Assembly (NCBI RefSeq): GCF_003284965.1
Contig: NZ_QMEW01000030.1
Coordinates: 1-64,000, forward strand
Direction: 5' to 3'
Length of the DNA: 64,000 bases
Source: Mycolicibacterium sp. GF69
GTDB lineage: Bacteria > Actinomycetota > Actinomycetes > Mycobacteriales > Mycobacteriaceae
The translations under genes were made by a program, and so were the position numbers. This document shows, one piece after another, positions 50,189 through 58,216 of this stretch; within the stretch, counting starts at the first letter, position 1, and each line of letters opens with the position of its first letter. The notes beneath the pieces were generated by a model, which worked only from the letters and a program-made list of their open reading frames with translations, had not been told where the DNA came from and made no database searches.

Positions 50189-50968
50189 CTAAGGCATGCC
50201 GCCGTCGACGCGGATGATCGATCCCGATGTGTAGCTCGAGGCATCCGACATCAGATACAGTGCCGCGCCGATGATCTCGGGCGGCTCACCGAGTCGCTGC
50301 AACGCGAAGTGCTGCGCACCCTTCGTCGTCGCCGGAATGTCCCACGCCTTGCTGATGTCGGTGAGGAAGGGCCCGGGCATCAGCGTGTTGACCCGCACGG
50401 TAGGCCCGTACGCCAGCGCGAGGCCCTCGGTCAACGCATTGAGTCCAGCCTTGGCCGCCGAGTAGGGCAGCTGCTCGGGACGCGGCCGGCGCGAACCGCT
50501 CGAGCTCACGTTGATGATCGAGCCGCCACCGTCGGCGACCATGCGCTCGCCGATGAGCGCGGACAACCGGAACGGCCCCTTGAGGTTCAGGTTGATCACC
50601 GAATCGAACAGCTTCTCGGTGACCGAACCCAACGACTCGTACAGCGGCGACATCCCCGCGTTGTTGACGAGCACGTCGACCTTGCCGAACCGCCCGTAGG
50701 CCGCATCGACCAGCCCGTCGAGCTCATCCCAGCGCCCGACGTGCACCTGGTACGGCAGCGCCGTGCGACCCGTCGCGGCCTCGATATCGGAGGCCGTCGC
50801 CACGCAGGAGTCGTACTTGCGGCTGGCGATGATGACGTCGGCACCGCACCGCGCGGCGGCCAACGCCATCTCGCGCCCCAGCCCGCGGCTGCCGCCGGTG
50901 ACCAGCACGACGCGGTCGGTGAGGTCGAACAGTTCGTCCGCGAAACGCTTACCCGAGGCCATGGTCAT
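50189..50968 (-). CDS. Short-chain dehydrogenase/reductase
   Basis: This 259-residue classical SDR has the NAD(P) motif VLVTGGSRGLGREM (21-34), NNAGMSPLY, INVSSSGS for the catalytic Ser, YSAAK for Tyr/Lys, and PGPFLTDI. It resembles gluconate or 3-oxoacyl reductases; the substrate is not predictable. The ATG at 50968 and one at 50962 (MASGKRF) are both possible. It is divergent from the histidine phosphatase gene, with 11 bases between the starts. Confidence 0.88.
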   Translation of the reverse strand: MTMASGKRFADELFDLTDRVVLVTGGSRGLGREMALAAARCGADVIIASRKYDSCVATASDIEAATGRTALPYQVHVGRWDELDGLVDAAYGRFGKVDVLVNNAGMSPLYESLGSVTEKLFDSVINLNLKGPFRLSALIGERMVADGGGSIINVSSSGSRRPRPEQLPYSAAKAGLNALTEGLALAYGPTVRVNTLMPGPFLTDISKAWDIPATTKGAQHFALQRLGEPPEIIGAALYLMSDASSYTSGSIIRVDGGMP

Positions 50969-50973
50969 ATGGT
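50968..50973 (+). promoter_or_regulatory. -10 element (TATGGT), leaderless start at 50980
   Basis: TATGGT ends 6 bases before the GTG at 50980. It overlaps the first base of the divergent SDR start codon. Confidence 0.5.
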
Positions 50974-50979
50974 GGCACG

Positions 50980-51582
50980 GTGCAGTTGCTCATCATCCGA
51001 CACGCCTTACCGCTTCGCAGCGAGCCGGGCCGGGGCTCCGATCCTGATCTCTCCGAAGAAGGCGTCGAACAGGCCAAACGTCTGCCCGACGCGCTCGCCC
51101 GGTTCCCGATTTCGCGGCTGATCAGCAGCCCGCAGCGGCGCGCGGTCCAGACCGCCGAACCGGTCGCCGACGCCCTGGGCCTGCCCATCGATATCGACGA
51201 CCGGCTCGCCGAGTACGACCGCGACCTCTCGCACTACACACCGGTGGAGGAGATTTCCGAAGAGGACATGCGGCGCCTGGCCAACGGTGAACTGCCCAGC
51301 GGAGTGGATCGCTCGGCGTTCCTCGCGCGGGTCAAGGCCGGGGTCGAGGACATCGTCAAGAGCGCCGACCGTGAGGACACCGTCGCGCTGTTCAGCCACG
51401 GCGGTGTCATCAACGCCGTGGTCCACGACGTCATGGCCACCGAGCGACTGTTGTGCGTGCAAGTGGACTACGCCGGTATCACCCGGGTGCTGTACTCGTC
51501 GTCGCGCGACACGTTCTTCGTGGCGGGTATCAACGCCACCGAGCACGTGTGGGACCTGCTGCCCAGGAACCAGCAGTGGTAG
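50980..51582 (+). CDS. Histidine phosphatase (phosphoglycerate-mutase-like)
   Basis: This 200-residue enzyme of the histidine phosphatase family has the catalytic RHA motif at residues 7-9 (IIRHALPL), the second Arg in ISSPQRRAVQTAEP, the acid in DRLAEYDRD and the second His in ALFSHGGVI. The substrate is unknown. It is followed 10 bases later by the ACAD10-type kinase gene, so the two are probably one operon with the downstream hydrolase. Confidence 0.85.
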   Translation: MQLLIIRHALPLRSEPGRGSDPDLSEEGVEQAKRLPDALARFPISRLISSPQRRAVQTAEPVADALGLPIDIDDRLAEYDRDLSHYTPVEEISEEDMRRLANGELPSGVDRSAFLARVKAGVEDIVKSADREDTVALFSHGGVINAVVHDVMATERLLCVQVDYAGITRVLYSSSRDTFFVAGINATEHVWDLLPRNQQW

Positions 51583-51592
51583 ACATTTGCAG

Positions 51593-52621
51593 ATGACCGC
51601 CTCGTTGGAAGGGCTCGACCTCGCCGCCCTGGACCGCCATCTGCGTTCGGAGGGCATCGCGCGCTCCGGTGACCTGCGGGCCGAACTGATCTCCGGCGGC
51701 CGGTCGAACCTGACGTTCCTGGTCGAAGACGACCAGTCGAAGTGGGTGCTGCGCCGCCCGCCGCTGCACGGCCTGACCCCGTCGGCGCACGATATGGCGC
51801 GCGAGTACCGGGTGGTCGCCGCTCTGCAGGACACCGCCGTGCCCGTCGCGCGTGCGGTCACCATGCGCAACGACGACTCGGTGCTCGGCGCACCGTTCCA
51901 GATGGTCGAGTACGTGGCGGGCCGCGTCATCCGGCACACCCCAGAGCTCGAGGCGCTGGGCGACAAGACGACCATCGACGCGTGCGTCGACGCCCTGATC
52001 AAGGTGCTGGCCGACCTGCATTCCATCGATCCCGAGGCGGTCGGCCTCGGCGACTTCGGCAAGCCGACCGGATACCTCGAACGGCAGGTAAAACGTTGGG
52101 GAGGCCAGTGGGAGCTGGTGCGGCGCGAGGACGACGAACGCGACGCCGACGTCAAGCGGCTGCATTCGGCACTGGCCGAAGCGATTCCGGCGTCCAGCCG
52201 CAACGGCATCGTGCACGGCGACTACCGCATCGACAACACCATGCTCGACGCACACGATCCGACCAAGGTGCTCGCGGTGCTGGACTGGGAGATGTCGACG
52301 CTCGGCGACCCGGTCAGCGACGCCGCGCTGATGTGCGTGTACCGCCACCCGATGTTCAACCTCGTGCACGCGGAGGCGGCGTGGGCGTCCCCGTTGATCC
52401 CCACGGCCGACGAACTCGCGCAACGGTATTCGGTGGCGGCCGGCCATCCGCTGGACCACTGGGACTTCTACATGGCACTGGCCTATTTCAAGCTCGCGAT
52501 CATCGCGGCCGGAATCGCCTACCGCGGCCGAATGGGCGGCGGGGTCTCCGACGACCTCGACGAGGTCGACGATGCGGTCGCGCCGTTGGTCGCCGCGGGG
52601 CTCAGCGCGCTGAGGGGCTGA
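51593..52621 (+). CDS. ACAD10/11-type phosphotransferase-fold protein (FadE36 label)
   Basis: This 342-residue APH-fold protein corresponds to Rv3761c, which is labelled FadE36 acyl-CoA dehydrogenase. The sequence is not a dehydrogenase: it shows GGRSNLTFLV, the catalytic loop IVHGDYRIDNTML and the metal motif VLDWEMSTLGDPVSDAALM, as in the kinase domain of human ACAD10/11. Those enzymes phosphorylate 4-hydroxyacyl-CoAs for beta-oxidation, so a similar role in fatty acid or lactone degradation is a fair inference. The ATG is chosen because it follows the previous stop closely and starts MTASLEGLDLAAL. Confidence 0.87.
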   Translation: MTASLEGLDLAALDRHLRSEGIARSGDLRAELISGGRSNLTFLVEDDQSKWVLRRPPLHGLTPSAHDMAREYRVVAALQDTAVPVARAVTMRNDDSVLGAPFQMVEYVAGRVIRHTPELEALGDKTTIDACVDALIKVLADLHSIDPEAVGLGDFGKPTGYLERQVKRWGGQWELVRREDDERDADVKRLHSALAEAIPASSRNGIVHGDYRIDNTMLDAHDPTKVLAVLDWEMSTLGDPVSDAALMCVYRHPMFNLVHAEAAWASPLIPTADELAQRYSVAAGHPLDHWDFYMALAYFKLAIIAAGIAYRGRMGGGVSDDLDEVDDAVAPLVAAGLSALRG

Positions 52622-52622
52622 C

Positions 52623-53567
52623 ATGCGAAAGGCGGTTCGCCTCGCGGTTTGGGTGCTGGTCGTGCTGCTCTTCGTCGTGACGTTGGTCAATCACACCTGG
52701 GCCAAGCTTCCGCCGATGCGGGCGGATGACGGCGCCTTCATCACCCTGGCAGGCAAGGAGATTCACTACGTCGACCAACCGGGTAACGGGACGCCGGTGG
52801 TGATGATCCACGGGCTGCCGGGTACGCACGAAGACTTCGATCCCGTCGTGCCCAAACTGGCCGGTCTGCGGGTGATTTCGGTCGACCGACCGGGCTTCGG
52901 CTGGTCGAATGGTGGCTGGCTCCCGTATCAGGACCAGATTGATGTGGTGCATGAGTTGGTCGACCGCCTCGAGCTGGGTCCTGTTGTGGTGGTGGGGCAT
53001 TCGTTCGGCGGCACGGTCGCGCTCGGCCTGGCGCGACGCTATCCGCGCGACGTCGCGAAGCTGGTGTTGGTGGCCCCCGGGGCGGGCGGAATGCGCTCGA
53101 GCCTGATGGATGTGCTTCAGGCCCGTTACGTCCAGTTCAGTCACCTTCCGGTGATCCGCACCGCGATCGACGCTGTCGCCGGTGACGTGACCAAACGGAT
53201 GACGGCGACCGCCGGCGCCGAAGAAGCGTTCGCGCCCGCGCCCGTCGACGCTGCCTACGAGCGACGACTGCTGGCGGTGACCATGACCCCCGGCAACCTC
53301 GACGCCTTCGCCGCCGATCAACTCGAATTCGACGCCACCGCACAGTGGGTCGACGACAACGTCGGCCAGATCACGGTGCCGTCGGTGATCATCGCCGCCG
53401 AGCAGGACCGACTCGTTGGCATGGAGCATGTACGCACGCTGGCCGCCACCCTGCCCGGTACCGAACTCGTCACCGTCGACGGAGGCCACATGATCCCGTA
53501 CAGCCACCCGGATGTGGTGGCCGCCGAGGTGCGCGAAGCGACCGCCGCCGAACCGGCAGGGCGTTAG
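52623..53567 (+). CDS. Membrane-anchored alpha/beta hydrolase
   Basis: This 314-residue hydrolase has an N-terminal hydrophobic segment (about 5-22) that should anchor it, with the enzyme outside. The oxyanion segment is MIHGLPGTHEDF, the nucleophile elbow GHSFGGT, the acid is probably in AAEQDRLVG, and the His is in VDGGHMIPYSHP. The substrate is unknown. It starts 1 base after the kinase gene stop and its end overlaps the convergent LapA-like gene by 4 bases. Confidence 0.85.
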   Translation: MRKAVRLAVWVLVVLLFVVTLVNHTWAKLPPMRADDGAFITLAGKEIHYVDQPGNGTPVVMIHGLPGTHEDFDPVVPKLAGLRVISVDRPGFGWSNGGWLPYQDQIDVVHELVDRLELGPVVVVGHSFGGTVALGLARRYPRDVAKLVLVAPGAGGMRSSLMDVLQARYVQFSHLPVIRTAIDAVAGDVTKRMTATAGAEEAFAPAPVDAAYERRLLAVTMTPGNLDAFAADQLEFDATAQWVDDNVGQITVPSVIIAAEQDRLVGMEHVRTLAATLPGTELVTVDGGHMIPYSHPDVVAAEVREATAAEPAGR

Positions 53568-53926
53568 AAACCGCCCCGGAGGTTCTTCTTCGCCGCGCGC
53601 CGCAGTTGCACGATCCGGGCCGTGCCGACCGCGACCGTCAGCAACCCGCCGCAAACCGCGGCCAGCAGAATCGCGACCCCGACAGGCAGATCCCACTCCC
53701 AGGGCAGGAAGTGGATGGTCGTCGAACCGGTGTTTTGCATGATGAACACCAACAACACGATCAACACCACGAAACCGGTGATCAGCGCGGTCCACAGGGC
53801 GGCGGCGCGGGTGAACTTCACCGCCGATTCCGGCTTCTCCGCGTGCCGTTCGTGGCCGTTGTCGATCGGCAGCGGCGGAACCTCGCCGGAAAGCGGATCG
53901 GGCGTCATCGACGGATCGCTGCTCAT
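53564..53926 (-). CDS. LapA-domain membrane protein (Rv3760 type)
   Basis: This 120-residue protein has two hydrophobic helices (about 42-63 and 80-101) separated by MQNTGSTTIHFLPWEWDLP, the usual LapA (DUF1049) loop, and a basic C-terminus RRAAKKNLRGGF. The soluble N-terminus is acidic. Function is unknown; in other bacteria LapA-type proteins act with envelope assembly factors. The ATG start is chosen because codons upstream carry no homologous content. Confidence 0.85.
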   Translation of the reverse strand: MSSDPSMTPDPLSGEVPPLPIDNGHERHAEKPESAVKFTRAAALWTALITGFVVLIVLLVFIMQNTGSTTIHFLPWEWDLPVGVAILLAAVCGGLLTVAVGTARIVQLRRAAKKNLRGGF

Positions 53927-54028
53927 GTCCACATCTTGCCCTTTTCGGGCCGCCAGAAAACCATCTGGCGCGAAATCGGCGCCAGATTCCTGCGCAGGCA
54001 AAGCGGGGCGGGGCCGCGGCGCTGTGGA

Positions 54029-54034
54029 TAGTGT
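54029..54034 (+). promoter_or_regulatory. -10 element (TAGTGT), leaderless start of proX
   Basis: TAGTGT ends 7 bases before the proX ATG and should drive the whole proXVWZ operon. Confidence 0.55.
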
Positions 54035-54041
54035 CGAACCC

Positions 54042-55004
54042 ATGACGCCCCCCGCGACGAGGCGGCCGCGCCGCCGGTGCGGCTGCCTGCTCGCGGCGCT
54101 GACCCTGCTGACCGCCCTGCTTGCCGGGTGCGGCAGTTCGAACCCGCTCGGCGGCGGTGAGATCTCCGGTGACCTCAAGACGATCGCCGTCGGCTCCGCG
54201 GACTTCACGGAATCGAAGATCATCGCCGAGATCTACGCCCAGGCGCTGGAAGCCAACGGCTTCACCGTGCGCCGCCAGTTCGGTATCGGCAGCCGCGAGA
54301 CCTATATCCCCGCCGTGCAGGACCACTCCATCGATCTCATCGGTGAGTACACCGGCAATCTGCTGCAGTACTTCGACGAGGACACCACCGCCACCACACC
54401 GGACGCGGTCCTGCTGGCGCTGCTCAAGGTGCTGCCCGGAGACCTGTCGATCCTGTATCCGTCGCCGGCGCAGGACAAGGACACCCTCGCGGTGACCGAG
54501 GCGACCGCGCAGCGGTGGAACCTCAAGACCATCGGTGACCTCGCCGAACATTCCGCTGAGGTGAAAGTCGGTGCGCCATCGGAGTTTCAGACGCGTGTCA
54601 CCGGACTGGTGGGCCTGCAGGAGAAGTACGGCCTCGACATCGCACCCGCGAACTTCGTCGCGATCAGCGACGGCGGGGGCCCGGCGACCGTGCAGGCGCT
54701 CAACAGCGGGGCCATCACTGCCGCCAACATCTTCAGCACCTCACCGGCGATCGAGCAGAACAACCTCGTCGTGCTCGAGGATCCGGAGAACGTGTTCCTC
54801 GCCGCCAACGTGGTGCCGCTGGTGGCGTCGCAGAAGATGTCCACCGAACTCAAGATTGTGCTCGACGCGGTGAGCGCGAAGCTGACCACCGATGCGCTGG
54901 TCGCGCTGAACACCTCGGTGGAAGGGAATCGCGGTATCGATCCGGACGAAGCGGCACGCAAGTGGATCGTCGACAACGGATTCGACTCCCCGGTGTCGAA
55001 GTGA
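54042..55004 (+). CDS. proX: Osmoprotectant ABC transporter substrate-binding lipoprotein ProX
   Basis: This 320-residue lipoprotein captures glycine betaine, carnitine or similar compatible solutes outside the membrane and feeds ProV/W/Z. The signal peptide ends LLAGCGSS, with the lipid-anchor Cys at about 28. The binding domain contains SADFTESKIIAEIYAQ and DLIGEYTGN, the conserved start of OpuAC-type quaternary-amine binders. It is the first gene of the four-gene operon and matches Rv3759c. Confidence 0.93.
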   Translation: MTPPATRRPRRRCGCLLAALTLLTALLAGCGSSNPLGGGEISGDLKTIAVGSADFTESKIIAEIYAQALEANGFTVRRQFGIGSRETYIPAVQDHSIDLIGEYTGNLLQYFDEDTTATTPDAVLLALLKVLPGDLSILYPSPAQDKDTLAVTEATAQRWNLKTIGDLAEHSAEVKVGAPSEFQTRVTGLVGLQEKYGLDIAPANFVAISDGGGPATVQALNSGAITAANIFSTSPAIEQNNLVVLEDPENVFLAANVVPLVASQKMSTELKIVLDAVSAKLTTDALVALNTSVEGNRGIDPDEAARKWIVDNGFDSPVSK

Positions 55005-55032
55005 TGAGCGCTTGCGCGAAGAACAGACAATC

Positions 55033-56142
55033 ATGATCACGTTCGACCACGTCACCAAGCGCTACCCCGACGGCACCGTAGCGGTCGACGACCTCTCGCT
55101 TGAGGTCCCCGAGGGCACGTTGACCGTCTTCGTCGGTCCATCCGGATGTGGCAAGACCACCTCCATGCGGATGATCAACCGGATGATCGAGTCCACCTCG
55201 GGCACGCTGACCGTCGGCGGCCGCGACGTCACCGAGGTCGATCCGGTCAAGCTCCGGCTCGGCATCGGATACGTGATCCAGAGCGCTGGGCTCATGCCGC
55301 ACCTGCGGGTGATCGACAATGTCGCCACCGTGCCGGTGCTGCGTGGCCAATCACGGCGCAGCGCACGCAGATCGGCACTCGAGATCATGGAGCGGGTCGG
55401 GCTGGACGCCACGCTCGCCGACCGATATCCGGCCCAGCTGTCGGGCGGTCAGCAGCAGCGCGTCGGGGTGGCACGGGCGTTGGCCGCGGACCCGCCGATC
55501 TTGCTGATGGACGAGCCGTTCAGCGCCGTCGACCCGGTGGTGCGCGAGGAGCTGCAAGCCGAAATCGCCCGGCTGCAAGGCGAACTGCGCAAAACCATCG
55601 TGTTCGTGACTCATGACATCGACGAGGCGGTCAAGCTCGGCGATCGGGTGGCGGTGTTCGGCCGCGGCGGCGTGCTGCAGCAGTACGGTGAGCCCGCGTT
55701 CGTGTTGTCCAACCCCGCCAGCGAGGAGGTCGCGACCTTCGTCGGCGCGGACCGCGGATACCGTGGGCTGCAGTTCTTCCACGCCTCGGGTCTGCCGCTG
55801 CACGAGGTCGGCCATGTCGACGAGAACGATGTCGACGCGCTGAAACTCAGTGCCGGCGACTGGAAGCTGGTCACGAAGGACGACCGCAAACCGTATGCGT
55901 GGATCAACGCCGACGGGGTCGCCCTGCGTCGCAAGGGAAATTCCCTCTACGACAGCACGATCGGCGGCGGGTCGCTGTTCCGGCCGGACGGCACGCTACG
56001 CACTGCGCTTGACGCGGCGCTGTCCTCGCCGAGCGGTCTGGGTGTCGCTGTCGATGACGACGGCCGGCTGATCGGTGGTGTACGGGCCGACGACGTGCTG
56101 GCCGAGCTCGAAAAGCAGCGCAGCGTACCGGAGTTGGGCTAG
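55033..56142 (+). CDS. proV: Osmoprotectant ABC transporter ATPase ProV
   Basis: This ABC ATPase (369 residues) energises betaine-type solute import. It has Walker A GPSGCGKTT, Q-loop VIQSAG, signature LSGGQQQRV, Walker B PPILLMDEP and the switch His in FVTHDIDEA. The C-terminal 120 residues correspond to the CBS-like regulatory tail of this family, which senses ionic strength in OpuA. An in-frame start at 55012 would add seven residues; I prefer the ATG at 55033 because it gives the usual MITFDHVTKRY beginning. Confidence 0.92.
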   Translation: MITFDHVTKRYPDGTVAVDDLSLEVPEGTLTVFVGPSGCGKTTSMRMINRMIESTSGTLTVGGRDVTEVDPVKLRLGIGYVIQSAGLMPHLRVIDNVATVPVLRGQSRRSARRSALEIMERVGLDATLADRYPAQLSGGQQQRVGVARALAADPPILLMDEPFSAVDPVVREELQAEIARLQGELRKTIVFVTHDIDEAVKLGDRVAVFGRGGVLQQYGEPAFVLSNPASEEVATFVGADRGYRGLQFFHASGLPLHEVGHVDENDVDALKLSAGDWKLVTKDDRKPYAWINADGVALRRKGNSLYDSTIGGGSLFRPDGTLRTALDAALSSPSGLGVAVDDDGRLIGGVRADDVLAELEKQRSVPELG

Positions 56143-56145
56143 CGG

Positions 56146-56811
56146 ATGCATTATCTGCTGACGCACCTCGACGACTTGTGGGTGCTGACGCTGATTCATC
56201 TGCGGCTGTCGCTCATCCCGATCGTGCTCGGCCTGGTCATCGCCGTTCCGTTGGGCGCTGTGGTGCAGCGGACGACGACGGTGCGACGGTTGACCACGGT
56301 CACCGCGAGCATCGTTTTCACGATCCCGTCGCTGGCGCTGTTCGTCGTGCTGCCGCTGATCATTCCGACCCGCATCCTCGACGAGGCGAACGTGATCGTG
56401 GCCCTGACGCTCTACACCGTCGCACTGCTCGTGCGCGCGGTGCCGGAGGCGTTGGATGCGGTGTCGCCGACGGTGCTCGATGCCGCGACCGCGGTCGGCT
56501 ACCGCCCTCTGACCCGCATGGTGAAAGTACAGCTGCCGCTGGCGATCCCGGTGCTCATCGCGAGCCTGCGCGTGGTCGCGGTCACCAACATCTCGATGGT
56601 GTCGGTGGGTTCGGTGATCGGCATCGGTGGGCTGGGAACCTGGTTCACCGAGGGCTACCAGGCGAACAAGAGTGACCAGATCATCGCGGGGATCATCGCG
56701 ATCTTCGTGCTGGCGATCGTCATCGACACCATGATCATGCTGCTGGGTAGGGCGCTGACCCCGTGGACGCGTGCCGCCCCGACGGGTCGCCGGGCGAAGG
56801 CGGTGCCGTAG
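56146..56811 (+). CDS. proW: Osmoprotectant ABC transporter permease ProW
   Basis: This 221-residue inner-membrane permease has about five helices and the ABC-permease EAA-type segment VLDAATAVGYRPLTRMVKVQLPL. It pairs with ProZ as the two translocation subunits. It starts 3 bases after the proV stop, and its own stop lies 8 bases before the proZ ATG I chose. Confidence 0.92.
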   Translation: MHYLLTHLDDLWVLTLIHLRLSLIPIVLGLVIAVPLGAVVQRTTTVRRLTTVTASIVFTIPSLALFVVLPLIIPTRILDEANVIVALTLYTVALLVRAVPEALDAVSPTVLDAATAVGYRPLTRMVKVQLPLAIPVLIASLRVVAVTNISMVSVGSVIGIGGLGTWFTEGYQANKSDQIIAGIIAIFVLAIVIDTMIMLLGRALTPWTRAAPTGRRAKAVP

Positions 56812-56819
56812 TGGGCCCG

Positions 56820-57623
56820 ATGAGCTTCCTGCAGGAAGCGTTGTCCTTCCTGTTCACCGCCGGCAACTGGGGTGGTCCGGCCGGTCTGACCGCGCGCACG
56901 CTCGAGCATCTGGAGTACACGGGCGTCGCGGTGTTCTTCTCGGCGCTCATCGCGATCCCGATCGGAATGGTCATCGGCCACACCGGCCGCGGGACGTTCA
57001 TCGTCGTCACCGGGGTCAACGCTCTGCGGGCGCTGCCCACGCTGGGTGTGCTGCTGCTCGGCGTCCTGCTGTGGGGGCTGGGCCTGGTGCCGCCGACCGT
57101 CGCGCTGATGTTGCTCGGCATTCCGCCGTTGCTCGCGGGCACCTACGCCGGCATCGCCAACGTGGACCGCATGGTCGTCGACGCGGCGCGGTCGATGGGC
57201 ATGACCGAACGACGCATCCTGCTGCGGGTGGAGACACCGATCGCGATGCCGTTGATCCTGGGCGGATTGCGTACCGCCACTCTGCAGGTCGTGGCGACCG
57301 CGACCGTCGCCGCCTACGCCAGCCTCGGCGGGTTGGGCCGTTATCTGATCGACGGCATCAAGGTCCGGCAGTTTCAGCTGGCGTTGGTTGGCGCGCTGAT
57401 GGTGACGGCGCTGGCGTTGCTGCTCGACGCCGCGCTCGCGTTCGCGGTGTGGGCCTCGGTGCCGGGAACCGGACGCCTGCAAAAGCGCGGACGAGCCATG
57501 CCCCAGCCGTTGCTCGGCGACGAAGTGGCCCTCGAATCCCGTCCGCGCGCAACATCACAGGGAGCCGGAAAAACCACCGCCCACGCACGTTACGAACGGG
57601 GCGACCCTTCGCATACGGTATAG
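56820..57623 (+). CDS. proZ: Osmoprotectant ABC transporter permease ProZ, extended C-terminus
   Basis: This 267-residue permease has the EAA-type loop VVDAARSMGMTERRILLRVE and helices like ProW. The core ends near VWASVPGTGRL, as in the 239-residue M. tuberculosis protein; here about 40 extra hydrophilic residues follow (from QKRGRAMPQP to RYERGDPSHTV). The tail contains the promoter of the next gene in its DNA. The ATG at 56820 begins MSFLQEALSF, like the M. tuberculosis start; a GTG at 56811 overlapping the proW stop would add three residues. Confidence 0.9.
   Translation: MSFLQEALSFLFTAGNWGGPAGLTARTLEHLEYTGVAVFFSALIAIPIGMVIGHTGRGTFIVVTGVNALRALPTLGVLLLGVLLWGLGLVPPTVALMLLGIPPLLAGTYAGIANVDRMVVDAARSMGMTERRILLRVETPIAMPLILGGLRTATLQVVATATVAAYASLGGLGRYLIDGIKVRQFQLALVGALMVTALALLLDAALAFAVWASVPGTGRLQKRGRAMPQPLLGDEVALESRPRATSQGAGKTTAHARYERGDPSHTV
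57614..57619 (+). promoter_or_regulatory. -10 element (TACGGT) inside proZ, leaderless start at 57626
   Basis: TACGGT, in the last codons of proZ, ends 6 bases before the GTG of the glycolipid-binding gene, so that gene may be expressed apart from the transporter. Confidence 0.45.
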
Positions 57624-57625
57624 GG

Positions 57626-58216
57626 GTGAGTGAAGCAGGCGGCTCCGCGAGTACCTGGCCGGCGATCCTGACCTGGCAGGCGCATGATGTTCCGCGGATG
57701 GAACTGGTCCGCGTGCACGTGTCGGGGAACCGCGTCAAGGCCAACGGACGCATCGTCGCCGCCGCCACGACGTCGCATCCGGCGTTTTCCGCTTCCTACG
57801 ATCTCGTGACCGACGAGGCCGGCGGCACCAAACGGCTTTCCATGAGGGTCACGCTCGCCGAGCGCGAGCGCCAGCTGTCGATCGCCCGCGACGAAGAGAA
57901 CATGTGGCTGGTTCAGCAGCAGACGGGGGAATCGTCGCGCGCCGCGTACGACGGTGCGCTCGACGTCGACGTGGTCTTCAGCCCGTTCTTCAACGCGTTG
58001 CCGATCCGGCGCACCGGGCTCTATCAGCGTTCGGACTCGATCAGCTGTCCGGTGGTCTACGTGCGAGTGCCCGAACTGACCGTCGAGACGGCGGTGATCA
58101 GCTACAGCAGCGCCGAGGACGGCATCAAGCTGCACTCGCCCGTCGCCGAGACCACGATCAGCGTCGACTCCGACGGCTTCATCCTCGACTATCCAGGTCT
58201 GGCAGAGCGGATCTGA
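57626..58216 (+). CDS. Putative glycolipid-binding domain protein (Rv3755c type)
   Basis: This 196-residue soluble beta-rich protein fits the PF06475 glycolipid-binding family (spuriously named; biochemical role unproven). Characteristic segments are FSASYDLVTDEAG, DVDVVFSPFFNALPIRR and VVYVRVPELTVETAVISYS. It starts with GTG 3 bases after the proZ stop and ends 38 bases inside the convergent tyrA gene. Its conserved position after proZ in mycobacteria suggests a link with the transporter, but its own -10 element argues for separate control as well. Confidence 0.82.
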   Translation: MSEAGGSASTWPAILTWQAHDVPRMELVRVHVSGNRVKANGRIVAAATTSHPAFSASYDLVTDEAGGTKRLSMRVTLAERERQLSIARDEENMWLVQQQTGESSRAAYDGALDVDVVFSPFFNALPIRRTGLYQRSDSISCPVVYVRVPELTVETAVISYSSAEDGIKLHSPVAETTISVDSDGFILDYPGLAERI

